Position numbers and translations under genes: made by a program. Under the pieces are notes generated by a model. That model worked only from the letters and a program-made list of their open reading frames with translations. It did no database searches and was not told the origin of the DNA. Positions 25,001-37,657 of a stretch of 64,000 nucleotides of DNA are shown here, in pieces (position 1 is the first letter of the stretch; the number at the start of each line of letters is the position of its first letter). This DNA is from Apoderus coryli (taxonomy: Eukaryota; Arthropoda; Insecta; Coleoptera; Attelabidae): assembly GCA_911728435.2 (NCBI GenBank), contig OU452210.1:8680001-8744000 (forward strand), in the 5' to 3' direction.

Positions 25001-27823
25001 CAATTTTTTTATTTGTCAGACAAACTTTTGCAAAACCAATTTGGAATTGAACAAAAATTAAGAAAACCATGAACAATGTGGGATATCTCTCGGGTGCAGA
25101 TAGAACACGAAAAAATAAGGTTAGAGGTTCTTAAATTTTTTATATATCTATTGGGAAAAAAAAATTAGAAAGAAAAATTCAAAATAATAAAAAAAATGTA
25201 TACTTCTGCAAGTATCAACCACATACACGTACGTTAGCAAATATTCAAATTTAGGGAAATTTATAAAATTTTAATTTTAAGGCGTATGAAATTAAGAAGA
25301 TCACAATTTAATTAATTTTATTTAAGTTCAAATACTTTGAAAAGACTGAACAAATATTCAAATGTGTATCCGATAAAAAAAAGTAAATCGAATCCCGCTT
25401 AAAAAGTTTTTTTTTGAATAGGTAGTCATTAAATTTTATTATTTGTATTTTTGAAAAATTATGTTTATTGCTTCTATTGCAAGTAAAGTGGATATACTAT
25501 ATTGCGAAGGTCATAAAATTTCATTAACTTTACTAACATAAACTGTATGATGCCAACATGTAGGCATAAGTTAAAAAAATTTTAAATGGCTTGATTTCAG
25601 AAAAAAAGGATGTCTGGTTTATGCATCTTTATAACCACCTGAACAAGAGGAAAATAACTTTGCGTTGCATATAAGTATAAATTTATTTGGAAACGTTATT
25701 ATGTATTTGACAAATATTCATACTGGTAAAATAGATGTTTCATGTGTGTTCTCTTTTTGATACTAATTTTACTTTGGGAGACCTAAATAACTTACCTGAC
25801 TTCTACCGCATTTACAATTTTTTTATATGGAAATAGTCTGTTTAACAACATTGTTTTTGTTGTGGAGTTACATAGTTTTAAAATGATACAGTTGAATTTA
25901 GGCCTAATACATTTTTCTATTAAAGAATAAAATAATTCTTTTATTCATTAAAATTTCGCAAGAGTCAATTCGGCGATCTGGATCATCCTGCTTTAGCTGG
26001 AATGTTTTCTATAAGATATGATTGATATTCTCTTGTACCTCCAACAATTTGGTATACATTTAAATCAGAATAAATCTGTCTATTCATGAAAGCATCTTCT
26101 ATTTGTAACTTGTCTTTCAACCTACTCAACATTTATTTTAAGAAGTTCTGCGTTAAAAAGAGCAAAGAAAAGAGAGAACACGGAATATTATATTATGTAA
26201 ATTGAAGTAAAAAAAGAAAAATAATATGTCGAACGACGCATCTATGAATCGAAGAATAAACATTTACGTTATTACTAGAGTAAATGTATGTGTTTACAGG
26301 ATGATCCAAAAATTCTATTTCTTTCAATAATTCGATTAAAAAAAATATACCCTTTGAAATTTATTTTTACTAACACGAAGATGCTTTCTAATTCAAATCT
26401 ACGATCTAAAGGCTATAGGAAAATAAAATATTTTTGAAAATTATAAAAATGAACAATTTTTATCATTGTTATTATAGAAACCTAACGCAGCAACGACATT
26501 TTGTTAAGCAAATTTTAAAAAATTAAAAATGTCACTAAATGGTTACTTGAATTTTTTACAAAAAACGAAGAGAAATATTTTTTATTTAATTTTAATATAC
26601 TCTAGCGTCATATTCACTTCATCTTTTGCAACATAAGAGAATTACAATTAACTTATACAAGTATTTCCACAGTATTTTTTACTTCTTTCGTAACACTATA
26701 GAAGAAAGTGTCAGTCATCCTGTAAGTTCGTCTTGTGCATGAAAGAAGAGTGTCATCAGTTACACTCCTATTGATATGTTAACATCTATTTGTGTTACCT
26801 ATTTTATCTAATTTGCATATAATGCGGAGAAAAAATTGGAAAATACTTCGGTCTGCTGTAATAAGTTGCAGTTTAAGCATACTTACGCCTATAAGTGCAT
26901 TTTGTAGCCTAAGAGGATATCTATTCAATATTAAGATATCAACCATTGAATACAAAAATTTGTATTGAGTAAATATGTTTAAAAATAATCTTAAATCCAC
27001 TATGATAGGTTATTTACCTATTTGCATACATCAACAATAATATATTGTAAAATTGTAACATGTGTTTTTTATATCATAGAACTTGCAATTTATAAACAGC
27101 TGTGGAACTTCTTCACGAAGAATATTATTTGTAATCTTTTCCGGCCTTATTATCTGAATAATTTATTGTTGTATTTTATTTTATCCCTGAATTTTAGGAA
27201 AAAAAGATACTCGTACTATGTAAATTAATCAGTCACTGCCAAATTATATTATACGATAATATTTAATTGAAAAGTACAAATCATGTGAATCGTAGGGACA
27301 ATCAATGTCTTTGGACCATTCTAAAAGCTCTAAAACTCTCCACCAATTAAACTAAAACATATTTGAAACTCCTGTTTCATTGAAACTGTAGATTGAGTTT
27401 AGTAAGATTTGACGATTTTTTAAGAAAATGCGTGTTAAATAAATTTAGGACGATCTGAATCAATGAAACGAAAACGATAAAATGATTTGATATTAGTAAA
27501 GTCTAACTTCCTCCACTGTTCGATTATCCAACTAAAGAATTCTTCTGTGAGAGATCACCTAGGTCTAAAATAAATTTAACGATCTTGAAGAGTATTACAT
27601 ATAGCTTGTCTTTTTAAAGCCGTAGTTTTTTGTGCCATAAAATAACTAGGATGGATTGCTTCATTAAATAAGAGTCTCTTTATATTACAACACAGTTTCA
27701 CAGTTTTTGTTTTCATACCCCTGGCTCGTTTCTATTAGCCTGGTAATTAGAGAAGGGTCTCTGTCAGGGCAGGAACATTTAAAGGAATACAATAAATGTA
27801 AGGATGTTTATATCTAGGCGATT
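22081..27823. other. Gene-free stretch
   Basis: No exon was recognised. The open frames at 22258-22488, 23532-23801 and 27022-27228 (plus) and 26779-27000 (minus) have no known motif and biased composition. A TA repeat lies at 22654-22668. A transposon-end-like TA-CAGGGTAGACCGG lies at 22710 without a partner. Confidence 0.45.
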
Positions 27824-28125
27824 TTAAACAGAGCACATAAAACAAACAGGACTTTGCATAAGTATGTTGGATCTGGAAGTCTCAATATAGAACATCATGT
27901 CCTGTCTTCCTGTCTCTTCTACACCACTGAACAGTACTAGAGCCGACATCGAACGAAAGAGGAGATAAATATCTTCATGGTAGAATTCTCTGAAAAATCT
28001 CGGCTCATATTCACGCAGCAGCATTGACAATACAAAGTAAGTTCGCGATGAAAGAGAACTCCAAGATCCCTCACCTCACTCAGTCGATCAAAAACCCTGC
28101 CCTAAAACTATTGGCTGTTTTAATC
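27824..28125 (-). pseudogene. LINE reverse-transcriptase C-terminal fragment
   Basis: The minus strand encodes FDRLSEVRDLGVLFHREL, then EFYHEDIYLLFRSM and LVLFSGVEE. The DLGV(L/I)-F-x-x-x-L-x-F motif followed by a basic, hydrophobic LLxxSLVRxxLE-like segment is characteristic of the C-terminal part of jockey-clade and related non-LTR reverse transcriptases. The open part ends with a stop at 27824. Upstream the frame breaks near 28125, where GQGF continues in another frame. The catalytic domain with FADD is absent, so this is a truncated, decayed copy. Clade assignment is tentative. Confidence 0.6.
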
Positions 28126-28201
28126 TGAGGTTGTATGTTGTTGGTTTTTTGTGTTGTGGAGCTGTAGGTTAGATTTTTGTTTGTGTTATTTTTGTAGAAT
28201 T

Positions 28202-28232
28202 CTGATTATGCCTGTATAAGGCGAAACATGTC
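28202..28232 (+). ncRNA. Hammerhead-like motif of a retroelement end
   Basis: CTGATTATGCC, a seven-base loop, then GGCGAAACATGTC. The GCC/GGC stem followed by GAAA, ACATG and TC matches the arrangement of minimal hammerhead motifs found in Penelope-like elements. One core base differs (CTGATTA where CTGATGA is expected) and helix I hardly pairs, so catalysis is unlikely now. It shares its layout with 10480-10511. It lies about 80 bases from the LINE fragment but on the opposite strand, so the two need not belong together. Confidence 0.35.
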
Positions 28233-28601
28233 ATAATGGTTAAAATTTATTAATAAATACGAGGTTTTGACTGGAATTTTTTCATTTGATTGATTTTTAT
28301 CAAGCTAGTTTGAAGCATAACTTAATCGACAAGATATATATTTAGCTAACATGGATTTGCCTATATCGACTTATACAGATTGCACATGAGTATATGAGAG
28401 AACGCAATAATTTATAAAAATGTTTATAAAAAATATTAGTAAAATGTGTTTGCCTGACTATTTTGAAAAATGAGACGAAGATATGAAAATATCTAAAATA
28501 GGAAGCCCTGCTAGAACTTTAGGCGTAAAATAGTCTAATGTTGCAGCATTTGCCATCATTATTTCTAACTCTTCATTAATTAATGTTTTCTATTGTTCCA
28601 G
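28233..28601. other. Intergenic or intron sequence before FGF exon
   Basis: Nothing is recognisable except the pyrimidine-rich acceptor TTCTATTGTTCCAG directly before the FGF exon at 28602. If the FGF gene has its first core exon further upstream, this is the end of an intron. Confidence 0.5.
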
Positions 28602-28705
28602 CGATATTCATAAGGACACCAGTAGGAATTGGACAAATAAAAATTCAGGGAGTGTATTCTTGTCAGTATTTATGCATGGATGCCTGTGGATTGCTTTATG
28701 GATCG
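28602..28705 (+). CDS. FGF core exon (middle), Branchless-like
   Basis: The exon lies between a good acceptor (TTGTTCCAG) and donor (GTAGGT). It is 104 nt, starting two bases into a codon and ending on a codon boundary, exactly the size and phase of the classic middle exon of animal FGF genes. The product reads VGIGQIKIQGV, YSCQYLCMDACGLLYGS, matching the FGF beta-trefoil pattern (V-x-I-x-G-V-x-S-x-x-Y-L-x-M-x-x-x-G-x-L-Y-G-S). It joins in phase to the exon at 37658. FGFs are secreted ligands that activate FGFR tyrosine kinases with heparan sulphate. The preceding exon, which should hold the first beta strands and the signal peptide, was not found in the 28.6 kb upstream; it may be short or outside the window. 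Confidence 0.88.
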
Positions 28706-31700
28706 GTAGGTATAACATTTTCTTATAATATAACAAAAATTGTTTGTATGGGTATTCTTAAAAGTTTGCGTGACCAATTTAATTTTGGTATGTATAGCAA
28801 AAAAATTTAGTGTAGGAAGAATACAAGTTTTATTGAAATTGGTAAGTCGAACGCATTAAACAAAAAAAAAATAAACACATAAAATTGTTACATAAAATAA
28901 TTATTTCATTTAAAGTTGGATTGCGATGTATAAATTATTTCCTACTGAGCACATTGCATTTTTTTGGTGGGTTATAACAAAATATTCTGTAATTAGCTAA
29001 CCTTAGGCTAAATCGTTTAGTCATATAAATATAGCAAGTAAACGAATCGTCAAATACTAATTACAATTTAATTGATTGTATCATGTCAGACAAGATTTGG
29101 TTCAAAGATAATTTGTTGTTTATATATGAAAGTTAATTTACAAGAATACACTGATTCTTTTTGGATTTTTTTATCTAACAGGTCTATTTCATTCGACAAT
29201 GTAGGTCTTTAGATTAATTTAATTAATTTAAGATGTGTGTATTAATTATCGGTAAGTAAGAAGTTTCCCCTAATATAACTTAAGCTAACATATTCAGCGA
29301 TTACTTTTCTTAAATTAACAGTATTGGAACGTTTTTATTTAAAGTACCTATGTGTGTGTTTTTGCCTAAAAGACCCCGGTATTTAAAAAAGAATGGTATT
29401 GAATTACTTGTATACTAATGTCCATTAATTATTTTTATCCGTCCACAGAACCCATAAATGAAGTTTGTTAAAACTCATGAGTACCAAACACTGTATGAAC
29501 ATAAATATGTCTAACGCTTCGCACTCAAATATACGAAACTTAAGGTTTTTTTTGACCGGCGGCACTGTTATTTCAAAATCCCAGATAACATAAATTCAAT
29601 AACTTTAATATCCATTGACCTACTAAATAGATTAACTCCCTATTTTTACGTATTAACTAACCAAAGTCAATTTAAACAGATTGTATGAAAGATTAAGAGA
29701 AGTAGATACGTAAGATTATTTATTAAAAACGTTACTGTTTGTTTTTGTCCTAATTGGTACTAAATCCGGCGCTGAACAGATCGTAGGGATTTACTCATAC
29801 TGCAGTTGATATTTTGTCACATCAATCTTGTTTTCAATTCACAGGTTATCATAATGATCATAAAAATATCATAAAGCTTAGTATAACTGTAACATACTGT
29901 CATCTATAAATCGTTCATAACAATAGCTTTTCTTATTAGTAGGTTACTTTACTTGTTAATACGGAACTCACCATTCTCTGATATCCGTATTTCTTATTAT
30001 TTATTTACAGCTGAAATAGATTCGCTTAAGGATCACTAGTTGCCAGTTTAGATCTATGATATAAATTAAAAAGAGAAAATTCCATTTTTATTATTTTCTA
30101 TTATTTTGTATTTATACTAAACACAAATAGTAATTACTTAGACGTAGAACCTTTTAAAATAATTTGTTTTATTTTTTTAGACACGAAAACGAAATAGTTA
30201 GATCTTTCGCTTTAAGATTTTCGTGAGAAATATCTATAGGTACATTATTTTGCTCTAAAGTGCGTCTCAATAATCGATCTCAATTAGAAATTTAGCGGAA
30301 GGGAAGGGTTATGATAAATTACACCTCTATAAATTAGGTTATTGATGATTGTGATAATATATCATCGCAGCTCCAAAAAAGTTATACCAAATTTGATTGT
30401 AGTTCAACGCAATATTTCTAGTTTGCTATCGAAAATTTTCAAAAATATCAATATTTCAAATGAATTACTTTGCATTAAATATTCATCATATGTAAAATAC
30501 GTCGTATATTTTGACGTCAAATGCACTTTTAGTAAATTTTGCCAATAATTTGTCCATTTGGAGAACAGTACTTAATAGTAGAAATTTTCTAAAATATTTA
30601 AAAATTAATATCTTCCAAACTATTGCAGAAAAATTTTCATGATTTAAGCAACCGCATTAATTGTTTTTACTCTAAAATAATAAAATGCGTTTAAAAATGT
30701 GAAAATCCTGCTTGTCTAATTTATGTGGACATTTCTATTCTGTAGTTTTAAAATCCACAATCCAATACTTAAAAAAATTAGACAAATTAAATCCGTACAA
30801 AATTTTCTCTGTCTAGCAACGACCCATTTGCAGTTTTTGTACTTATATCAGACTCTTTGTATATTTGTATTTTAATGTTATTCAAATTTTAACGTAACCT
30901 TATGCTTTTCAATTTAATTAGGAAGTCTGTAGAACCTTTTTCAATTCAATTTTAAAATGAGTTATTTCTCGTTATCTGAAGTCGTTTACCATATTTTGCA
31001 CTAAAAATATTAAATAACTCGCTGGAACTACAGAATTAGAATAAAAAGTAATTCCTTACCTTAGTAAGAGCTCAGTCGGTATAAAGAATACTTTGATTTA
31101 GAGGTGAACAAAAGTCCCGACTTCCTGGACAAACTGAGAAGGGATTGAAAAAAAATCCATCTGACCAACCACCGGAAATTTGCAAAGCTTTCAGTACTAC
31201 GACTTGCTACTTGTAATTTGATGTTGATCATCGATATGTGTCTTATTAAATGGACGTACTGTATGCCTATATGGTTGGCGCTGTTTTTGTTATTTATATT
31301 GAACAATAAACATATCGACATGCCAATTTGAGTATATAAAATTCTATTAACCCACAAATTAGAGTGAGTTAATATTAGGATTATTTGAATAATAATATAC
31401 GAAACTATTTATTACTTCGTGATTGTAGAAAATCGATTCAAGATGTCTATATCTATTTTTTGTTAAAGATAATTTATTGCTAAAAAATTTAAACTAGACA
31501 AAAGTATAGACAATTTTCAGTATAATTAGCAGTATTGGAAAGGTCGTTCAACTGTTTTACAAACACAAAAAAATCGGTTCTATTTGGCAAACAAATGCCG
31601 CCTGAATAACAAATCCATAATTAGTACAAATTTTAACGAAGATACCATATAATTACCAGAATTTGATCAACTAATGATACCTATTACGTGAACGAAAATT

Positions 31701-34120
31701 ATAGGGTATTTTGATATCTAATAATAATAACAGAACTAGAAATTAATTAATATTAGCAGATCTAAATTTATAGACATATTAAATATATTTTTTGCGTCGC
31801 AAAGCTACAAAGGCTACCAGCTAAGCTCATACTATTTCAGTGTCGTTTTCAAAATGCTATTATTCTTAAAAACCTACTTTTCATGCATGCAGAATTGATA
31901 ACCCGTAGTTTTTAAAAATATAGGTCCTGACACTTTTTTTGGTATGCTTGCTAAATAAGGCATTTTTTATTAACTGCTATTAAATAGCCTTGTCAGAATA
32001 ATAATCATTTGATAATTCCATCAAGTGTCTTAAGTTCAAGAGTCCATATTTCTGACAATGGAGAAAGATAGATTAAGGAAATTTTTTTGGATGAGGCATT
32101 TATGTTGGAGAAGTCAGACTGATAATTATCCAAAAAACTATTACTTTTGTTTTAAATCTACCGTTAGAGTCTTTCGTAGCAACAGGAAAACCGCTGCGGA
32201 TAACATTAGAAATAGCTTGGACATAGTTCTGTTGTTGCTTCCGAGTATAAGGCTCATAATTTCCGACTAATAATTGACAATTTAAAAGAAATATCGGTAT
32301 TTGTTTGCAGAGTACCTGTTACTTAGCCAGTTAAATTTGTCCGATGTAACTTACAGTATATTATGGGACCTTTGTTGGTTAAATATGGCTGCTAGAAGAA
32401 CATTTCTTTTTCATAGAGTTATTACAGCAGACTTGAGACAGATCTCTGATGTAAATCGACGTATTGTTTTTAAATAAGGAATATAGGCTCTTTCATACTG
32501 AGCCCCTTGAACATTTGCGATGTCACTTGCTGTATTTTATAAATTAAGGAATGCGGTGTTGAGTTTGGTTGGAGATTTCGTGCATTTCGGTCAGTTTTTA
32601 CTGGCAAATTGCGTCTCTTTAGCAGGACTGGGAAAATATTAGAATTTGTTTATATTATATTATGCTTGGGAGTATCGGACGCATAGTTTAAGATTAGAAA
32701 TTGACACAGATCTCCCATTTGAATGATATTTAATAATAATATATTATATACTTTACTTAAAAACAAATAATTACATTTTAGTACACAAGAACAATTAAAT
32801 AACTTACTCAGGCGAAGTCTAGCCTAAGGCTATTCCTACTTAACCTGATCACAAAAAAAACTAAACTAAAAACTGTAGAATAGAATTCTTGTGTAAGGAA
32901 GGGCTATATTATTATTGAAGATACATAAATATTGAGCTTTCCTAGTTTTTGTAATTATAATTCACTGAAACTTTTTTTCAATCTACCATAATGTAGTTTA
33001 TAAATTCATTAACATAAATAATGCTTTGGTTGTTACTGTTAATATTTCGTCAAAATTCTAAACAGAACTCCAGAATTTATCTTAATCCCTAACAGACGAA
33101 GTTGTATTATAGGTTTCTGCTGTTATACAGACATACAAAATTACTTTTTTAATCTTTGACAGGAATAAAAAGTCAGGCCAAGCTAATATTGAAATAAATT
33201 TGGATGCATCTGTTTTGTAGCATCACCGTATTAAGCTCCTCCTTTGAGATTAATTGTTGAGATTTGCGACCTATGTAAATGAAATTTCCATAAAAACTGT
33301 AGCGGTGGAAGAAGGTTAGTTCTGTGGAATTCTAGGTATTTATCTGTGTTAACATTTAACGCCAACGTTCAAAAAACTCATTATGACATATGCTATTAAG
33401 TAACACGACATTGTATTAACAATCTCACCGAAGGTCATGTATCATAAAACAAATGTGTCTTACTATTTCCACACAGTACTTACTATTTCATTGATAAAAA
33501 CAAGACAAGTGTATACTCAATCTCGTTAGTACGTTACTAAACTAGCAAATTACTATTATACGTATAAAGCTATTACTGGGATGTTTCTCGTATCAAAGAT
33601 CTTTGTATGGTATCTTATTTTTGATACAAAAAGAAATAACAAGTCTCTCTAACACCATTGTCATAAAAAGGCGTAAATAAACTAGCCTGGCACGTGATAT
33701 ATTGTAATAAGATATAGGGTGATGTACTAACAAATGTTAATGCGTAAAAACATCTTTAACTCGATGGATAAATTTATGGCATTGGATTTTTTCATGAAAT
33801 CTACGTTTATATCTACGATGAAATATTGTGGTATGAAAAATAACAGTTTTTAATAAATTCATACATGTTATAAAAAAAACTAATGAATAAAATATTAAGA
33901 GTTTGGTATTTGCTATGTTCGTGACAATAGTAAATAAATTTGAGCCCAATTTTACAAATTTATGAATAAGTAAGTGTCAAATCCAAAAATAGTTTCCATT
34001 AATAAATCGCTATAAAACAACGCTTTCAAATAACTTGAAATCGAATTTTAATAATTATTATTCATATGCTTTTTCTATTTGAGTAGTTTAGACAATTTAA
34101 AAACTACAGCAAAACTTTAA

Positions 34121-34142
34121 GTGAATTCCTCCTGGAATTCAC
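34121..34142. repeat. Perfect small palindrome
   Basis: GTGAATTCC and GGAATTCAC are perfect reverse complements around TCCT. Nothing else marks the site. Confidence 0.4.
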
Positions 34143-34329
34143 CGTGATCAGAATTCTAAAATTCAGTTACAGCAATAAATATAATTTAAACAAAAGTCAA
34201 TTAACCAAATGGTTTGTTTTAAAGAATTTGATCTTTGATCTAAATCAATTTGAATTTCTAAAGATTTCTCGATTATTTTTTCAGTAAAATCCATGCATGG
34301 TTAGCGATGATCATATAGAATCTTTGGTC

Positions 34330-34440
34330 CCTTGTACAAAATACAATGCTACCGGGCCACTATGCACCACTAGTTTCACCAATCTAAAGGTGGCGGTTCG
34401 AGTTGAGACAGCCTATGACTAATAGATCCTTGTACAAAAT
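34330..34440. repeat. SINE-like insertion with 13-base direct repeats
   Basis: CCTTGTACAAAAT occurs at 34330-34342 and again at 34428-34440, flanking 85 bases that are richer in GC than the intron around them. The insert contains GGCGGTTCGAGTT, close to a Pol III B box. Direct repeats of this length are what LINE-mediated insertion of a short retroposon leaves behind. No A box or poly-A tail is clear, so a truncated tRNA-related SINE is my best reading. Confidence 0.4.
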
Positions 34441-37389
34441 GAAAAACGAAATTTAAACGTCATTAATATTTTCAAATATAGCTATTTTCGATAAAAAACA
34501 TTCTCGAAAAATATTTGGTTATCCACTCAGTATATATAAAGCTCAAAGTTCTAACTTCAAGAGACATTGTCGGTGTTTTAAACAAAAAGCTAACAATGTC
34601 ATCGTACAGCTTTTGTGAAATAATTTGATGTAGCGCTATATATGGTCAAAAATAATGTTCATATCCGAAAAACCACATAACCACGGAGGAATGTTATTTT
34701 CGTTCTGTCTTTTTTATTGCTTATTGTGACTTGACAATAATGTTTACATTATTATAGACACAAATAAAATTTCAATATTATTGTTTTGACACATAACAAA
34801 CGTAAATCAGCATGATAACAAATTTTAATACTCGGAAAAAGTAGTTTTTGATTTCTTTAGAAATTAAATCTAATAGTCTTGATACTGTTACTTACATGTA
34901 GTCTTCTTGACTATAAATGACAGTTTTATGAATTCAATATGCATAAAGAATTCTTAATCATGATTATACCACACAAGAATAGCTCATCAACATCGTAAAG
35001 AAAGATTTCTATTGATAACTAACCATACTCAGAGACGCCTGGAATGCGATATCAACAATACAACTCTTGGGTTAAACCCCTGGGGTCCATGTAATAGTTG
35101 AGTACTGATCTCTGTTGATCCCAAAAAATAGGACATAGCAAAATAGTTTTACTTCAATATAGTTTTTCGGAACAAGTTTTACAAGTATCGTCATATATTT
35201 TTTTAATGATAATATTGATTTAATGCAAAGGTCCATTGTATCCTTTTATGAAAGTAGGATTTCGATAAGTATCTTAATCTACAGAACGAACAACACCTCT
35301 TTAATCTGGGTAATTTTGTTTTTTGTTAAACAAAGAAATTGTTAACAGTAATTTTTGTTAGTTCTATACAATCATCTGCTAATGTGTTCTTTACGATTAA
35401 TAAATAAATGCATAATTAGCCATCTCTTGTACTTTTGCATTTTGGGACTGATTAAACCGCATTTAGTGCTCAAACTCGATTTAATGAAGTAAAATATTAG
35501 GTTGATTCTTCTTCGGCAACAGTATTCCTTAAATTACGAAATGTTAAATATCTTTTTTCATTTGTTGTACTAGCTGTTTATTTCGAATAGAAGTTTAGTC
35601 AAAACAAAAACATAATGAAAACATCCTTAAATCAGTGCTGCATTCTGAAGCCCCTTATGGAAATAAATCCTATTTGCTGACTGCTAAGTATTTTAAATCA
35701 CAGTTGAATTGTGTTTGTGCTTGAAACGGTCCTGAGTCTTTTACTTTTAATATACATATAAAAGACGCACATACCCTTTGTAAAATTAATGGAAAGGTTA
35801 CAAAGACACTCTTGATAAGCTGATGTAATAATATAATAAGTATAAAGGAGATCTCATGGGTTTATATACGGGTCTATATAAGAGGATTAACTTCTTTTGG
35901 TATAGGTAACATCATATTAAATTTTGATGAAAGGAGTAAAACATATCTTACATTAAAACCTTCATTTTCTGGTGATATCGGAGACCACAGTTGTAGCAAG
36001 AATTTTAAGTTATAACCATGGTTTTACATAAAATAAAGTCTAACATATTGTTAAATTTATAATATTCATAACGAAGTGGTATTGCTGAAATAACATATAC
36101 AAGTGGGAAGTTTCCTGAAAATAAATAAATGGAGCAAGTAGCTAGACATCTAATAGATATACTGCAAGTCGCTTATTAAATACTGAGCCATTTTATAGTT
36201 ATAATAATTTTGAAAATGCTGGTCACGTCACTGAATATATATGTATATATTTTAGTGTTTTAATACACTCAGTGACCATTTCATTTGTATTCACAGATGT
36301 TTACAATTTATATATGTCAACAAGTCTAAAGGCAGTACTGGGTAATAATGGTGTTACTAATAGAGCTTAAAATAATTTATTATAGAGAATTATTAGTTCA
36401 TATCTTAACGAAATCATAGGTATATTCTAGAGTTATTAATTTACGATTTCAAATATTATTAATAAAACTCTAAGTAAATTAAAAGTGATTTGAATTCGAT
36501 TTTCGGATGCTCATTACCCAAAAAATAATAAAGGTTTTTCTGATAATTGGGAACTGCTATCAATAATGTTCAATCTTTATTTTAGCTATTCAAGATTTGA
36601 AATACAAACTCATTAAATCCGGCATCTACAGTAGCGTGGACTATTTCATCGTCTTTCAGTTCTGTTGTTTATGGTTCTTTTGCGCTAATATTTTTAAAAT
36701 AAATTTTTATGGTTGGGATTAAGCTCAAATATTATGTGTTGCATTTATTTCCCTCTAGAAAACTGCAATAACTAACCTAAGCTAAGTTGTAGATTCAATC
36801 TGAAAATACTATCTTGAAATTAAACATGAAAATAAAAGAAGATAAGAAGTATTTCTATTTAAAAGTCAAAAACCATAAATCTTATGCTTAGTATCCTGTC
36901 ATTCACTCAAGAATTCAACTGGGTATAATACCTTTTCGTGAACAATCGCATTTTTCTGCAGAATTTATGTTCAGTGAATTTAAATGAAACCAAAATCATA
37001 AATTTAATTCAATATGTATTATAAACTAATTTTATAGCAATTGTTCAAAAATTATTTGCAAATTACATTCTGCTTAAAGAATATAAACGTATAACCTTAG
37101 TCAGGTTGTTGCCGGAGAGTACCTGGGTGAGCATATTGTAATATCGAAGTTATTGCTCTCATTGCAAGGACGTCATAAAAATTATGTTTTTCATTGCTTG
37201 GAATGTAAAATTTAATTTAGGTACAAGAAATCATAATAAATACATTGAATTAAAATGGACTTATTTTTGAATCATCTACTGATCTATTCTTGGTATACGT
37301 TTGCATTAATTATTGTAGACTTTTCGACAACTGCGGCATCAAAGTCATAATTTAGAAACTTCTACCGTGTTTGATAAAGAGCTTTCATA

Positions 37390-37572
37390 ATGCTGGTCAA
37401 TATCTTGTGTGGCGGTTTGTTTGGCGGTGGGGTAGAAGCTCCCACTCTCAGTACAATAATTTGGGGTTTGAAAATCTATGGTGTTTTCTTTACGCCCAAA
37501 TATTACTATTTAAGCGAGAAAGCAAAATCGTTCAGTGTTGGATGGAGGGAGGTAAAAAAGCTATTTCATTGA
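37390..37572 (+). other. Open frame of unclear status upstream of FGF exon
   Basis: About 60 codons are open in two overlapping frames in a patch richer in GC than the intron, 85 bases before the FGF exon. A donor-like GGAG|GTAAAA lies near 37552. I recognise no protein family, and the Gly- and Trp-rich reading could be chance. An alternative 5' exon of the FGF gene is possible but unsupported by any motif. Confidence 0.15.
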
Positions 37573-37657
37573 CTTCTGAACGACTGTCGTTATCACTATT
37601 TAGTATATAACTCTTTGCCTATATTTTTCCATTATTTATGACTTGATATTGTTTCAG

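Larger units (their letters stand above)
28706..37657 (+). other. FGF intron, 8952 bp
   Basis: The intron is bounded by GTAGGT and TTGTTTCAG. Inside it I see an insertion-like segment flanked by 13-base direct repeats (34330-34440), a palindrome at 34121-34142, and a GC-richer open frame at 37390-37572. The open frames at 30342-30548 and 32058-32270 (plus) and at 31061-31357 and 33737-33949 (minus) have no motif I recognise. The rest is AT-rich without features. Confidence 0.7.

Noticed and set aside
31061..31357. Minus-strand 98-codon open frame in the FGF intron
   Set aside because: No motif; the plus strand has a short equally open segment, so neither is convincing.
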